Source: Saccharibacillus nicotianae | GTDB lineage: Bacteria; Bacillota; Bacilli; Paenibacillales; Paenibacillaceae | Direction of reading: 5' to 3' | DNA length: 64,000 nt | Assembly (NCBI RefSeq): GCF_042681745.1 | Contig: NZ_JBHUGF010000006.1 | Coordinates: 1 to 64,000, forward strand | Part shown: one piece after another, positions 49,494 to 58,351 of the stretch | Layout: every line of letters starts with the position of its first letter | Position numbering within the stretch: position 1 is the stretch's first letter | Position numbers and translations under genes: made by a program | Notes under the pieces: generated by a model | What the model was told of the DNA's origin: nothing | Databases searched by the model: none | Seen by the model: the letters and a program-made list of their open reading frames with translations, nothing else

Positions 49494-50639
49494 ATGAAAA
49501 TCACATCGATTGAACCTACACCAAGTCCGAATACGATGATGTTGCATCTTGATGAGCAATTACCTCATGGTATCCGTAAAACATATACATTGGCTAATGA
49601 ACGCTCGGCGCCTCTTTTTATCCAGCAAATGCTTCATATTACAGGAGTCAAAAGTGTATTCCATACTGCTGATTTTGTAGCGCTAGATCGAAAAACAAGC
49701 GCAGATTGGTCTGATATTCTAAATGAAGTACAAGCACAGATGGGTCAAGAAGGTGTTGAAAATAAATTTGAAGTGCCGACTGATCTTTCAGGTGAGCACT
49801 TTGGAGAAGCAGAAGTATTTGTCCAATTTTTCCGTGGGATTCCAATGCAGATTCGGGTCAAATCAGGAACCAAAGAAGAACGTATTGGTCTAGCAGATCG
49901 ATTTGTACAGGCAGTGACTGAAGTGGCGGTAGCGACAATGATCAAAGAACGCAAATTAACGGATTATGGTGTTCGTTATGGTGAACTTGCTGATATTGCA
50001 CGTGAAGTCGAACAAGAGCTTGAAGCGGCTTTTCCAGAAGATCGATTGAAAAAGATTATTGAACAAGCGATTTCTCATGGAGCCAGTCAGGAAGAATTTG
50101 TAGAACAGCGTCGTGAAATGAATGCCGATGAAATTGCTGTAGCGCTTGAAAATCCAGATTGGCGTGTACGTTATGCGGCATTCGATCTGTTACAACCAGA
50201 CGCGGATAGCTTACCGTTAATCGAAAAAGCATTATTTGATGAAAAAATGCAATTGCGCCGTCTGGCTGTTGTCTATCTCGGTGATCTCAAAACACCTGCG
50301 GCAATGGAATTATTATACAAAGCATTACAAGATAAATCGGCAGCCGTTCGTCGTACAGCAGGTGATACGTTATCAGATATCGGTGATCCTACGGCAACCC
50401 CTGCAATGCTCGCTACACTCAAAGACAGCAGTAAATTGGTGCGCTGGCGTGCAGCACGCTTCCTGTATGAAGTCGGAACCGAAGAAGCTCGGGATGAATT
50501 AGAATTAGCTGTCGATGATCCTGAATTTGAAGTGAGTCTACAAGCCAAAATGGCTCTGGAACGAATCGAATCCGGTGAACAAGCAGCAGGTACAATCTGG
50601 CAACAAATGGCGAAAAGTCGTGCTAAAGATAACGCATAA
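49494..50639 (+). CDS. CvfC-like conserved virulence factor with Nfu_N and HEAT repeats
   Basis: The 381-residue protein begins with an Nfu/NifU N-terminal-like domain (MKITSIEPTPSPNTMMLHLDEQL...FIQQMLHITGVKSVFHTADFVAL). A linker follows, then four or so HEAT-like repeats from about residue 210 (DWRVRYAAFDLL, KMQLRRLAVVYLGDL, SAAVRRTAGDTLSDIG, SKLVRWRAARFLYEVG). This combination is B. subtilis YpgR or staphylococcal CvfC. It is probably a scaffold; an iron-sulfur role is only suggested by the first domain. The only ribosome site (AAGGAGG) is 14 bases from the ATG, unusually far. Confidence 0.85.
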   Translation: MKITSIEPTPSPNTMMLHLDEQLPHGIRKTYTLANERSAPLFIQQMLHITGVKSVFHTADFVALDRKTSADWSDILNEVQAQMGQEGVENKFEVPTDLSGEHFGEAEVFVQFFRGIPMQIRVKSGTKEERIGLADRFVQAVTEVAVATMIKERKLTDYGVRYGELADIAREVEQELEAAFPEDRLKKIIEQAISHGASQEEFVEQRREMNADEIAVALENPDWRVRYAAFDLLQPDADSLPLIEKALFDEKMQLRRLAVVYLGDLKTPAAMELLYKALQDKSAAVRRTAGDTLSDIGDPTATPAMLATLKDSSKLVRWRAARFLYEVGTEEARDELELAVDDPEFEVSLQAKMALERIESGEQAAGTIWQQMAKSRAKDNA

Positions 50640-50775
50640 TTATTGAGATTATTTGTTCTTCATCAGAGATTCATGATATAAGTAGTTGTCAAAAAGAACG
50701 ACTACACGTATACTGGAAAACAGTCATCTTATCCATGACACTAATTTCATAATAATTGCCTCATCACACAGTATC

Positions 50776-50968
50776 CGATGAGGTAGAGGTCGCAACTATA
50801 ATCAGTCTATTTGGAGAAAGCGTAAGAGCCGCTGTTGATCCCAAATAAAAAGGTATCGTTGCCGAAGTATAACTAATGCTCTGTTGTTAGTTATGCTGGG
50901 GCTGTCTCCGAAAGGAACAGAACTGTCACAGTGAAACATCTTCGGATGGTTCCTGTGTTGAGCTATCT
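50776..50968 (+). ncRNA. Lysine riboswitch (L box)
   Basis: The conserved L-box elements appear in order: GAGGTAGAGGTCGCAAC, GGAGAAAGCG, TTGCCGAAGTATAACTAA, a return strand TTAGTTATGCTGGGGCTGTC, ACTGTCACAG and the closing GTTGAGCTATC that pairs with the opening GGTAG region. The layout follows the B. subtilis lysC leader. A terminator follows at 51004. High lysine should stop transcription of the permease gene. The remainder of the 480-base gap (50640-51120) holds no gene. Confidence 0.92.
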
Positions 50969-51003
50969 TTACAAAGGAAAAGTATGGTGCGGATCATAAT
51001 CAA

Positions 51004-51036
51004 AGGATCACGTATATATACGTGGTCTTTTTTGTT
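51004..51036 (+). terminator. Riboswitch-controlled terminator
   Basis: GATCACGTATA and TATACGTGGTC pair and are followed by six T. It lies 35 bases after the lysine aptamer and 85 bases before the permease start, the usual position for an L-box expression platform. Confidence 0.88.
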
Positions 51037-51120
51037 GTGTTCTTGCGTGTATGTACTTCCTTTATCTATTCACAGCATGAATTCACATGCTTAATTCAGT
51101 AAGGAGTGTATCTATCTATT

Positions 51121-52599
51121 ATGGCATCTTCATCTTCTCCCTCTTCACCACCGCGTGAACTCAAAGCAGGTCTACGGGCAAGACATATGACAATGATCGC
51201 TTTGGGTGGTTCGATCGGTACCGGTCTATTTCTCGCCAGTGGTGGCGCAGTCGCTCAGGCAGGCCCTGGCGGTGCATTGCTCGCTTATGCTTGTGTAGGT
51301 ATTATGGTGTATTTTTTAATGACAAGTCTGGGTGAAATGGCAACCTATCGTCCTGAATCCGGTTCGTTTAATACGTATGCGGCTCGTTATGTTGATCCTG
51401 CGTTTGGATTCGCGATGGGTTGGAATTTCTGGTACAACTGGGCGGTTACAATTGCAGCCGAATTATCTGCGGCTACAATTATTATTAAGTACTGGTTCCC
51501 GGAAAGTTCTTCGTTTATCTGGAGTCTGTTGTTTTTGGCTGTTATCTTTTTACTTAATATTCTGTCTGTTAAAGGATATGGAGAATCCGAATACTGGTTC
51601 GCGATGATCAAAATTGTGGTCGTTATTCTGTTTCTTGTAGTTGGTGTGTTAATGATCTTCGGGATTCTGGGTGGCAAAGCGGTAGGGTTCAGTAACTTTA
51701 CTATAGGCGATGCGCCTTTTAATGGCGGACTGTTAGCCTTTATTGGTGTATTTATGGCGGCAGGATTTTCTTTTCAAGGAACCGAATTAATTGGGGTTGC
51801 TGCCGGTGAAAGTGAAAATCCGCGTGAACATGTTCCCAGAGCGATTCGTCAGGTATTCTGGCGTATTCTGATTTTTTATATTTTAGCGATTCTAGTAATT
51901 GGATTAATTATTCCGTATACAACGCCTTCTCTGTTGAATGGTGATCTAACCGATATCGGAGTGAGCCCATTTACACTGGTTTTTGAAAAAGCAGGGCTGG
52001 CTTTTGCAGCGGCAGTCATGAATGCTGTTATTCTATCTTCGGTTCTATCCGCAGGTAATTCAGGTATGTATGCTTCGACCCGGGTATTATATGCACTCGC
52101 TAAAGAAGGCAAAGCGCCTCGTATGTTCGGACGATTGAATCGACGCGGGATTCCGCAAAATGCGTTATTGCTCACAACTGCGGTAGGTATGCTGGCATTT
52201 CTAGCTTCATTATTTGGTGATGGGATTGTATATCAGTGGTTACTCAATGCTTCAGGGATGTGTGGCTTTATCACCTGGCTTGGAATTGCGATTAGTCACT
52301 ACCGCTTCCGTCGTGCTTTTTACGCTCAAGGTAAAAGTATGGAGGAATTGCCTTTCAAAGCAAAATGGTTCCCGTTCGGCCCATTATTTGCTTTTATCTT
52401 ATGTGCGATTGTTATTCTCGGTCAAAGTCTATCGTATATTACACCGGAAGGCATTGACTGGAAATCGATTTTTGCTTCATATATTAGTGTGCCATTATTC
52501 TTGGTCTTATGGCTTGGTTATAAGTTCATCAAAAATACAAAAGTAGTTCCTTTAACCGAATGTGACCTAAATAGTGGTTCTCATGTAGATAAAAAGTAA
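51121..52599 (+). CDS. lysP: Lysine-specific amino acid permease (LysP-type)
   Basis: The 492-residue protein is a 12-helix APC-superfamily permease of the AAT group. It has RHMTMIALGGSIGTGLFLASG in helix 1, GEMATYRPESGSFNTYAARYVDPAFGFAMGWNFWYNW, FQGTELIGVAAGESENPREHVPRAIRQVFWRI and SAGNSGMYASTRVLYALAKEGKAP. The lysine riboswitch upstream fixes lysine as the likely substrate. The N-terminus carries a Ser/Pro-rich tail. ATG 51121 stands 14 bases after AAGGAG; an in-frame GTG (51106) overlaps that site. Confidence 0.92.
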   Translation: MASSSSPSSPPRELKAGLRARHMTMIALGGSIGTGLFLASGGAVAQAGPGGALLAYACVGIMVYFLMTSLGEMATYRPESGSFNTYAARYVDPAFGFAMGWNFWYNWAVTIAAELSAATIIIKYWFPESSSFIWSLLFLAVIFLLNILSVKGYGESEYWFAMIKIVVVILFLVVGVLMIFGILGGKAVGFSNFTIGDAPFNGGLLAFIGVFMAAGFSFQGTELIGVAAGESENPREHVPRAIRQVFWRILIFYILAILVIGLIIPYTTPSLLNGDLTDIGVSPFTLVFEKAGLAFAAAVMNAVILSSVLSAGNSGMYASTRVLYALAKEGKAPRMFGRLNRRGIPQNALLLTTAVGMLAFLASLFGDGIVYQWLLNASGMCGFITWLGIAISHYRFRRAFYAQGKSMEELPFKAKWFPFGPLFAFILCAIVILGQSLSYITPEGIDWKSIFASYISVPLFLVLWLGYKFIKNTKVVPLTECDLNSGSHVDKK

Positions 52600-52639
52600 T
52601 ACTGTTCATAAAATATAAGGTTGCTTGATAGACAAAATT

Positions 52640-52697
52640 AAAACACCTTCCACTCTCTAATGACAGAATCGCTAGAGAGGTAGGAAGGTGTTTTTTT
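52640..52697 (+). terminator. Terminator after lysP
   Basis: AAACACCTTCC and GGAAGGTGTTT pair, with an inner CTCT/AGAG stem, followed by T7 on the plus strand. Confidence 0.88.
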
Positions 52698-52768
52698 GAT
52701 GTGTGCTGCTAAAATTCTTTTTTAGCATAGTGTATTTTCAGAACTATCGTATGACATCATTTACAATT

Positions 52769-52804
52769 ACGTTATTGGTATCAACTATTTTGATAGGATA
52801 ACGT
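52769..52804. repeat. Inverted repeat downstream of the arabinanase gene
   Basis: ACGTTAT and TATCAA arms are mirrored by TTGATA and ATAACGT around a 5-base loop, with 2-3 base bulges. It has no T tract. It may form the 3' end structure of the arabinanase message. The rest of the 240-base gap shows nothing else. Confidence 0.6.
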
Positions 52805-52839
52805 GATCTGTTCTGCTATGTTACGTTTAAATTATAAAG

Positions 52840-53799
52840 TTAATACGTAGGCCAGCCACTGGAATCCCAATTGAGATCACTAATTAATAGCTTCGGCGCT
52901 CCGTTATCATTGGCATCATAAGCATGACGAGCAATAATGTTATTGCCAACGATATCTTCACCGCCCGGGCCTTTCCATTGTGCGTTACCACTATCTAGAA
53001 TTGTACCGCCACCATTCAGCATATTCACGCCATTTTTATCTACATAAGGGCCGGTAATACTTGTAGAACGTCCGTAGACGATTTTGTAAGTGCTATTTAC
53101 ACCTTTACAGCAGTTGTCGATTGAAGCGAACAAGTAATAGTATCCGTTACGGTACGTGATTGATGGTGCTTCAATTGCTCCACCATTGTTAGGACGAGCC
53201 GCAATCGAAGTGATACTACCTGTTGGTTTCATTGTGTTTTTGTCGAGCTTGGTTAATTTAAGACCGCTCCAGAATGAACCAAAAGCTAACCACGGATTAC
53301 CAGAAGCATCGATCACTAATTCAGGATCAATCGCATTGTAATCATTAGAACCTGAAGTTGTGCGTAACACTAGACCATCATCACGCCAGCTACCTGCACC
53401 AATACTACTAGCAGAAGCCAGTCCAATCGCCGATGTATTTGAGCCAAAAGAAGAAATAGAATAGTACAACCATGTGCGACCGTTATATGTTTTTACGTCT
53501 GGAGCCCAGACATCATTCGTTGTTTGCTTCGGTACATATGTTTTCCACCAAGCTGGAGGAGATAAGAATACTTGAGGCACACGATACCAGTTCGTGCCAT
53601 TATCGGATTTTAATACTTGAATACCTTGTCCGGTAGAAAAGGTATACCAACTATTGCCTTCTTTAATTAAGGATGGATCATGTACACCTACATCACCAGA
53701 TAATGCCCAGGGTGCTGCAAAAATTTTACCGTTAGGTACTACAGAAAAAAGAAGTGCTGTTAAGGTCAACATTAAAACTAATTTGCTTTTCAGTTTCAT
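52840..53799 (-). CDS. abnA: Secreted endo-1,5-alpha-L-arabinanase, GH43
   Basis: The 319-residue protein has a signal peptide (cleavage near IFAAPWA) and a five-bladed GH43 propeller. The catalytic residues appear as the Asp in GVHDPSL, the pKa-modulating Asp in YNAIDPELV and the acid Glu in GAIEAPS. FASIDNCCKGVNSTYKIVYGRS and the final ISDLNWDSSGWP are typical of AbnA enzymes that cut the arabinan side chains of pectin. A cre site overlaps its promoter. AGGAGG lies 14 bases before the ATG. Confidence 0.93.
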   Translation of the reverse strand: MKLKSKLVLMLTLTALLFSVVPNGKIFAAPWALSGDVGVHDPSLIKEGNSWYTFSTGQGIQVLKSDNGTNWYRVPQVFLSPPAWWKTYVPKQTTNDVWAPDVKTYNGRTWLYYSISSFGSNTSAIGLASASSIGAGSWRDDGLVLRTTSGSNDYNAIDPELVIDASGNPWLAFGSFWSGLKLTKLDKNTMKPTGSITSIAARPNNGGAIEAPSITYRNGYYYLFASIDNCCKGVNSTYKIVYGRSTSITGPYVDKNGVNMLNGGGTILDSGNAQWKGPGGEDIVGNNIIARHAYDANDNGAPKLLISDLNWDSSGWPTY

Positions 53800-53871
53800 A
53801 TGAATGATGTTCGCCTCCTGCTTCCGAAGTTCACTGCACGTTACTGTTGCAACGTTTAGCGCCTATATTTA

Positions 53872-53899
53872 ATTATAAAGCGCTTTCAATTATGTACAA
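53872..53899 (-). promoter_or_regulatory. abnA promoter with CcpA site (cre)
   Basis: TTGTAC (53899-53894), a 16-bp spacer and TATAAT (53877-53872) form the promoter on the minus strand. The cre sequence TGAAAGCGCTTTATA (53888-53874) covers spacer and -10, so CcpA should repress the gene in the presence of glucose. Confidence 0.85.
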
Positions 53900-53951
53900 T
53901 ATAATATTAAAGCAACTTTAAAGGGATGAATGTAGTCGTATTTTTATGTAT

Positions 53952-53979
53952 ATTTAATTAATATATATATTAATTAAAT
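53952..53979. repeat. 28-bp perfect AT-only palindrome in an AT-rich spacer
   Basis: ATTTAATTAATATA and its exact reverse complement meet without loop. It lies in the 500-base gap between abnA and the transglutaminase gene (53800-54300). That gap is extremely AT rich around 53900-54150 and contains no gene, only this palindrome, the abnA promoter and a terminator. Confidence 0.75.
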
Positions 53980-54221
53980 AGCTTTTATATTAATTTATAA
54001 ATAAAAATGTACATTATCAAAAGGTATATTCATCGTTTAAAATTTATATTCATTTGTACACATATAATAATATCGAATTAACATTTAGCTTTTTATATAC
54101 GATATCAATTTTTCTTTTGCTAAAAATCTGGCTCCATTTGTTCTATCTAAAGAGATTATAAATATACTGATTGAGTCTAGCAATCACATGAATCCTAAAT
54201 TATAAACAGTAAGAACAAAAC

Positions 54222-54260
54222 AAAAAGAGAGATCAGATACTGCATCCGATCCCTCTTTTT
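54222..54260. terminator. Terminator after the transglutaminase gene
   Basis: AAAAAGAGAGATC-GAT and ATC-GATCCCTCTTTTT form the stem. On the minus strand it ends the transglutaminase transcript; T7 on the plus strand makes it symmetrical. Confidence 0.85.
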
Positions 54261-54300
54261 TTAATAATGAAGTGTAATCTATAATCTTTTGATATCTATC

Positions 54301-55422
54301 TTATTTCCAAGACAAGTTAACTTTAAGATCATTAGAACTTCCTAACGATTGTACAGTGTACGAAATCGATTTGATTCCTACAGCAGATAAACGACTTAGA
54401 TCGCTTTTCAAGCTAGTAATATTACCACTGTAACGGAATACCAACGAACTTTGTCCGCCTGCTTTGGCATTTTTCACTTGTTCTTTTAAAGCTGTTGCTG
54501 AATCAACAGATGCTGGAGAATTGTCTACAGCATAATTCAAATTTTGCTCCAATTGTTTGTAAAATCCTGAAGTATCTCCACCGGAAGCAATCAATGTGTT
54601 CAATGTATCTTTGTAAGCTACATTTGCCGCAGGATACGTTTTGGTCCAATTATGATCTTGTTTCATTTGAGCATCGGTGCGTAGATAATAATTCGTATCT
54701 ACTCCATCGCCTTGATCAGGTAACGGATCGTCCCATGTGGTATCCATGTGGTACCAGTTGCCATCAATATTCACAAGGTTCCAGGCATGAAGCTCGCCAC
54801 CTGCTGTACCTTCAACGATTTTATTTTCTACGCCAGCTTGTTTGAGCAAAGCATACGTCAATAATGCATAACCCTGACATACAGCCGTACCGTCATGCAA
54901 TGCTTCATAAGCAGTATAACGTGTATACGTTTCATCATATTTCAGATGTTGTACTACCCAATCATGAATCGTTTTGACTTTCTGGTGATCGTTCATACCT
55001 GGTGTAATAATCTGAGCTACGGTTTGAACAACTTTATCATCTACATATTTTGTCTGAGCCACTGTCTCGCGGTACTTCATATCTACTGTAACAAGAGCAG
55101 AATACGCATTACTGCGCCATGTTAGACCATAGCTATCTAAGATATACATCGTATATGGATCTTTTTCCAATGCAGTCTCAAATGAGTCTTGTAACATCGC
55201 TTTTAGCTTGGCTGTACTGCCTTTATACGTAAATGTAACTTGTGCACTACGATTCGTTAACCCTTTGTACAATTGATCGACAATATCTGATGTGCTATTT
55301 ACAGTGATCTGCGAAGTAGCCGCATATGCAGTATTACCACTAAACGAAATCGCTGGAACGGCAGAGAACACTAGCGTTCCTGCTAAAAGGGTTTTGACCC
55401 AAAGTTGACTTGATCTATTCAT
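54301..55422 (-). CDS. Secreted transglutaminase-like protein
   Basis: The 373-residue protein has a signal peptide ending NTAYAA. The transglutaminase-like core has its triad in DGTAVCQGYALL (Cys), GGELHAWNLV (His) and HMDTTWDDP (Asp). Before it is VKTIHDWVVQHLKYDE, usual for the bacterial TGc group. Residues 300-373 form a second small alpha/beta domain that resembles residues 45-110 (a repeated strand pattern, TFTYKGS...LK, FRYSGN...LK). Substrates are unknown; relatives are thought to act on wall-associated proteins or as peptidases. ATG 55422 follows AGGGCGGT by 9 bases. Confidence 0.82.
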   Translation of the reverse strand: MNRSSQLWVKTLLAGTLVFSAVPAISFSGNTAYAATSQITVNSTSDIVDQLYKGLTNRSAQVTFTYKGSTAKLKAMLQDSFETALEKDPYTMYILDSYGLTWRSNAYSALVTVDMKYRETVAQTKYVDDKVVQTVAQIITPGMNDHQKVKTIHDWVVQHLKYDETYTRYTAYEALHDGTAVCQGYALLTYALLKQAGVENKIVEGTAGGELHAWNLVNIDGNWYHMDTTWDDPLPDQGDGVDTNYYLRTDAQMKQDHNWTKTYPAANVAYKDTLNTLIASGGDTSGFYKQLEQNLNYAVDNSPASVDSATALKEQVKNAKAGGQSSLVFRYSGNITSLKSDLSRLSAVGIKSISYTVQSLGSSNDLKVNLSWK

Positions 55423-55664
55423 GCAGACGTAACCGCCCTTCATCGTGTAGGTAATAGGTGAACATAATTATAGTGAGTGAGCAACTTAGCAATAATAACC
55501 TCGATCATCCTTTATATGATCTTCGAATGAAATCTACTGGCTTTATAGGTTATAAGCTTAATTATAGTCGTTATAAACTGGATTGTACACAACCGCATAT
55601 TTTTATGAGATATATGTATCCATTTTTATATTACTAACGAATAATATTACTCTATAGCTATATC

Positions 55665-56762
55665 TTACTTATCGGTTGGTAATGCTTTTTCGTTTACTGA
55701 TTTGATCCAAGTTATTGGACTTTTCCATCTACGAATGTTTATTTTTCGAGTAACATCCTTAGTCAATGTTAATGGTGGAGTGATTGCTGTTGTTCTAGGT
55801 TGAGCGTGCTTCACATGTTCATCTAAAAACGGCAATACTTTCGCCCAGAAATGAGGATCTTTTTGTGAAGAACTATGTCCATTCGTATCTACAAATAACG
55901 TCTCGATCGGTGGTGTCACTTGTCCCATTACAAATTCCAATTCCGTCGGTGGAATAAATGCGTCTCCACGAGAATGGATCATTAGAATTGGTAAATCAGC
56001 TTCTTTGCGTGCTTCATTGATAGAGAATATCGTATTTTTCTGTTGGTATTCTTTGAGCGAAATATGCGAACGGTAAAACCAGATTCTTGGAATAATATTT
56101 GCCATCGGAAATAGAGGTAAACCTCGACGCTTAAATTCAGCTTCGAGCACACTTTCAAATTGAGCTGGCATCGAATCGGTAATAACAGCTCGCACAGGCA
56201 ATCCATAAGGAAGCGACAAAATCGTACCCAATCCACCCATCGAATGACCTAACACTCCGATGCGCTCAGGATCAATCTCAGAAATACTTAGCGCATAATC
56301 CAGTGCCGCCAAAATATCATCCCGAAAAGTATACGCAGACGGGGCTTCAATCGGATCACTGTGTCCATGACTACGTGCATCATACATTAAGATCGCGTAG
56401 CCTGCTTGCCATAACGGTTCTATATAACGAAGCACACGAGACCGATTAGAACCCCAACCATGAGCGATAATCATCAATGGTGAACGCTTTGTCGTCGTTA
56501 CTAGATCTGCTTGATCTTGGGGGCTTTCGTTATCTGCTGGATTTTCTTTATTTGTCGTAGCCATCGCCGGAATAAACCATCCTTGAATATTCAGTCCATC
56601 ACTTACAAATTCAATATCTTGATAAGGCATATCCGGCTTGCGTTCTACAGGAATACGCTTAGGCGTCTGCGCTTTGACTGCTGTATTCCATACCATTCTT
56701 GTGCCTGCAAGTGCTAATACCGCTCCACTCACTCCACCAATTAACCAGTACCGTTTATTCAT
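55665..56762 (-). CDS. Membrane-anchored alpha/beta hydrolase
   Basis: Started at ATG 56762 (AAGGAGG 7 bases upstream) the protein has 365 residues. An N-terminal hydrophobic helix (residues 5-22) anchors it. The hydrolase core shows IIAHGWGSNRSRV, YDARSHGHSD, GVLGHSMGGLGTI (nucleophile Ser), the acid in MIHSRGDAFIPP and the His in DTNGHSSSQ. Residues 85-100 form a polar insertion. It resembles YqkD/YtaP-like serine hydrolases. The C-terminal 45 residues are basic and of unknown use. Confidence 0.82.
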   Translation of the reverse strand: MNKRYWLIGGVSGAVLALAGTRMVWNTAVKAQTPKRIPVERKPDMPYQDIEFVSDGLNIQGWFIPAMATTNKENPADNESPQDQADLVTTTKRSPLMIIAHGWGSNRSRVLRYIEPLWQAGYAILMYDARSHGHSDPIEAPSAYTFRDDILAALDYALSISEIDPERIGVLGHSMGGLGTILSLPYGLPVRAVITDSMPAQFESVLEAEFKRRGLPLFPMANIIPRIWFYRSHISLKEYQQKNTIFSINEARKEADLPILMIHSRGDAFIPPTELEFVMGQVTPPIETLFVDTNGHSSSQKDPHFWAKVLPFLDEHVKHAQPRTTAITPPLTLTKDVTRKINIRRWKSPITWIKSVNEKALPTDK

Positions 56763-57007
56763 CAGGGTTCCTCCTTTTGGTAATGTAAAAATCGTGTATC
56801 TTACATTAGAAATGTATACTAAAATACATTCTGCCGACACTTATTTAAACATATGTCTATTATTACACATTTAATCTAAAATACTAAACATTTTATCATT
56901 ACGGAGTAAAAGAAGAAGTATAAAGCCAACATTATCAAAGCCTTGGTTCTGATTTCAATATCGTGTCCATTATCGTTACTTTTTACATTTCTTATATGTA
57001 GGAATCA

Positions 57008-57340
57008 TCATGATGGATTTTCTGTATGAATATATGTTTGCTTCAAATCATTAATAGCAGGAATACATTGGTACTGCTCCATTTGTCCATTATCGGATTT
57101 GTACATATACATTGCATTTCTTTCGTCTTTGAATATTACACTGGTGCTTACTACAGGTGCTTTACTAATATATGTTTTGATTTCAGCAATGTCTGTACTT
57201 TGATATCCTTTTTGCTGTATTAAATAATTCATTACTTCTTGAGTAACTTGTTTTTTGTAATACTCTATTCCAAAATGAAAAATAAATGCACTGATAACGA
57301 CTACAATACAGATGGTGATCGAAATATTTTTATTTTTCAT
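57008..57340 (-). CDS. DUF3139-family small membrane protein
   Basis: The 110-residue protein has one N-terminal helix (ISITICIVVVISAFIFHFGI). The extracytoplasmic part has VMNYLIQQKGYQSTDIAEIKTYI and MYMYKSDNGQMEQYQC, as in DUF3139 proteins of Bacillales. The function is unknown. AAAGGAGA lies 7 bases before the ATG. It follows the small membrane gene at 57357 by 16 bases and is co-transcribed with it. Confidence 0.75.
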   Translation of the reverse strand: MKNKNISITICIVVVISAFIFHFGIEYYKKQVTQEVMNYLIQQKGYQSTDIAEIKTYISKAPVVSTSVIFKDERNAMYMYKSDNGQMEQYQCIPAINDLKQTYIHTENPS

Positions 57341-57356
57341 CTTATTTTCTCCTTTG

Positions 57357-57623
57357 TTATATCAGTATGTTTATCAGATATGACCAATCTTGAGGTTCTA
57401 CTAAAGAGCCTACAACTACAGCAGATATCCCTATAACTACCCCTTCACACTTATTCACTTTTTGCTCGCTGATCTTTGTTTTTTCAAATAGAAAGATCAA
57501 ACCTATAAGCGATACAATATAAACTATTTGTTGAGTACTTTCACCCGAGATCGAGCCGATGCCATAAGACAAACACAAAGCCGTACTTAACGATAATAGT
57601 AGTAGTGGAATACGTAATTTCAT
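57357..57623 (-). CDS. Small membrane protein, unknown
   Basis: The 88-residue protein consists of about three hydrophobic segments (IPLLLLSLSTALCLSYGIGSI, IVYIVSLIGLIFLFE, VVIGISAVVVGSLV) and no recognisable family. AAGGAGG 8 bases before the ATG supports that it is real. It pairs with the DUF3139 gene in a short AT-rich operon. Confidence 0.65.
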   Translation of the reverse strand: MKLRIPLLLLSLSTALCLSYGIGSISGESTQQIVYIVSLIGLIFLFEKTKISEQKVNKCEGVVIGISAVVVGSLVEPQDWSYLINILI

Positions 57624-57694
57624 TTGAATTATCCTCCTTATTCAGTTTTTAACAAGTTGTACTATTTTATTTCTACCAAAGGATGGGTTACTGT

Positions 57695-58231
57695 ATGGAA
57701 AACGAACTAGGGATTGCTAAAAATCAGGTGAAGCTTGTGGACTACGATCCTTATTGGAATACACTGTTTGAAAAGATTAAAAAAAGTATCTGTACTGCTA
57801 CCCAATTGCAAGAAGGTAGAATACAGCATATTGGAAGCACAGCGATATCAAATATCCAAGCCAAACCTGTTATCGATATCCTTGTCGGAGTTGATGAGTT
57901 AGAGCAAGTTACTATCTACGATGAGTATTTGAAAACGATTGGATTTTATCGTTTGAAAGTACAAAGAGAAAACGAATATGTATATGCCAAATTTAAAGAT
58001 ACTCATTTCGAGATCAAAACTCATTTTATTCATATGGTACAGTTCGAAAGTGAGTTATGGAAAAATCTTATTTTCTTTCGAGATTATCTAAATACTCATC
58101 CAGAGAAGAAAATAGAGTATCAGAATATTAAGCAATCTTTTGTTGATCAGCAAACTGAAGGCATTCAAGAGTATACCGCTTATAAAGAACAATTTGTACA
58201 CTACATTTTTAGCTTGAGACCTTCTTCATAA
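57695..58231 (+). CDS. GrpB-family (UPF0157) nucleotidyltransferase-like protein
   Basis: The 178-residue protein fits the GrpB family: VKLVDYDPYWNTLFEKIKKSI, then the strand HIGSTAISNIQAKPVIDILVGVDEL, which is a nucleotidyltransferase-fold GS motif followed by the D-x-D-like PVIDI, and HFEIKTHFIHMV. GrpB proteins are uncharacterised. ATG 57695 (AAGGATGG 8 bases upstream) is preferred to 57683, which overlaps that site. Confidence 0.82.
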   Translation: MENELGIAKNQVKLVDYDPYWNTLFEKIKKSICTATQLQEGRIQHIGSTAISNIQAKPVIDILVGVDELEQVTIYDEYLKTIGFYRLKVQRENEYVYAKFKDTHFEIKTHFIHMVQFESELWKNLIFFRDYLNTHPEKKIEYQNIKQSFVDQQTEGIQEYTAYKEQFVHYIFSLRPSS

Positions 58232-58284
58232 AAGTACTACTCCTGTTTTTACAACAATGAACTTGTGATATATTTCCACTTTAA

Positions 58285-58325
58285 AACAAAAACCCTTCTT
58301 TGTATTGTAACAGAAGGGTTTTTGT
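58285..58325. terminator. Bidirectional terminator between GrpB and xylB
   Basis: AACAAAAACCCTTCT and AGAAGGGTTTTTGTT are exact reverse complements around a 12-base loop, giving T5 tracts on both strands. Confidence 0.9.
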
Positions 58326-58351
58326 TCATTATTTTTTATCTATACGCCTAT

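Noticed and set aside
54495..54845. 116-residue open frame antisense to the transglutaminase gene
   Set aside because: It reads as a codon shadow of the real gene, with Cys/His/Gln-rich composition and no start signal.
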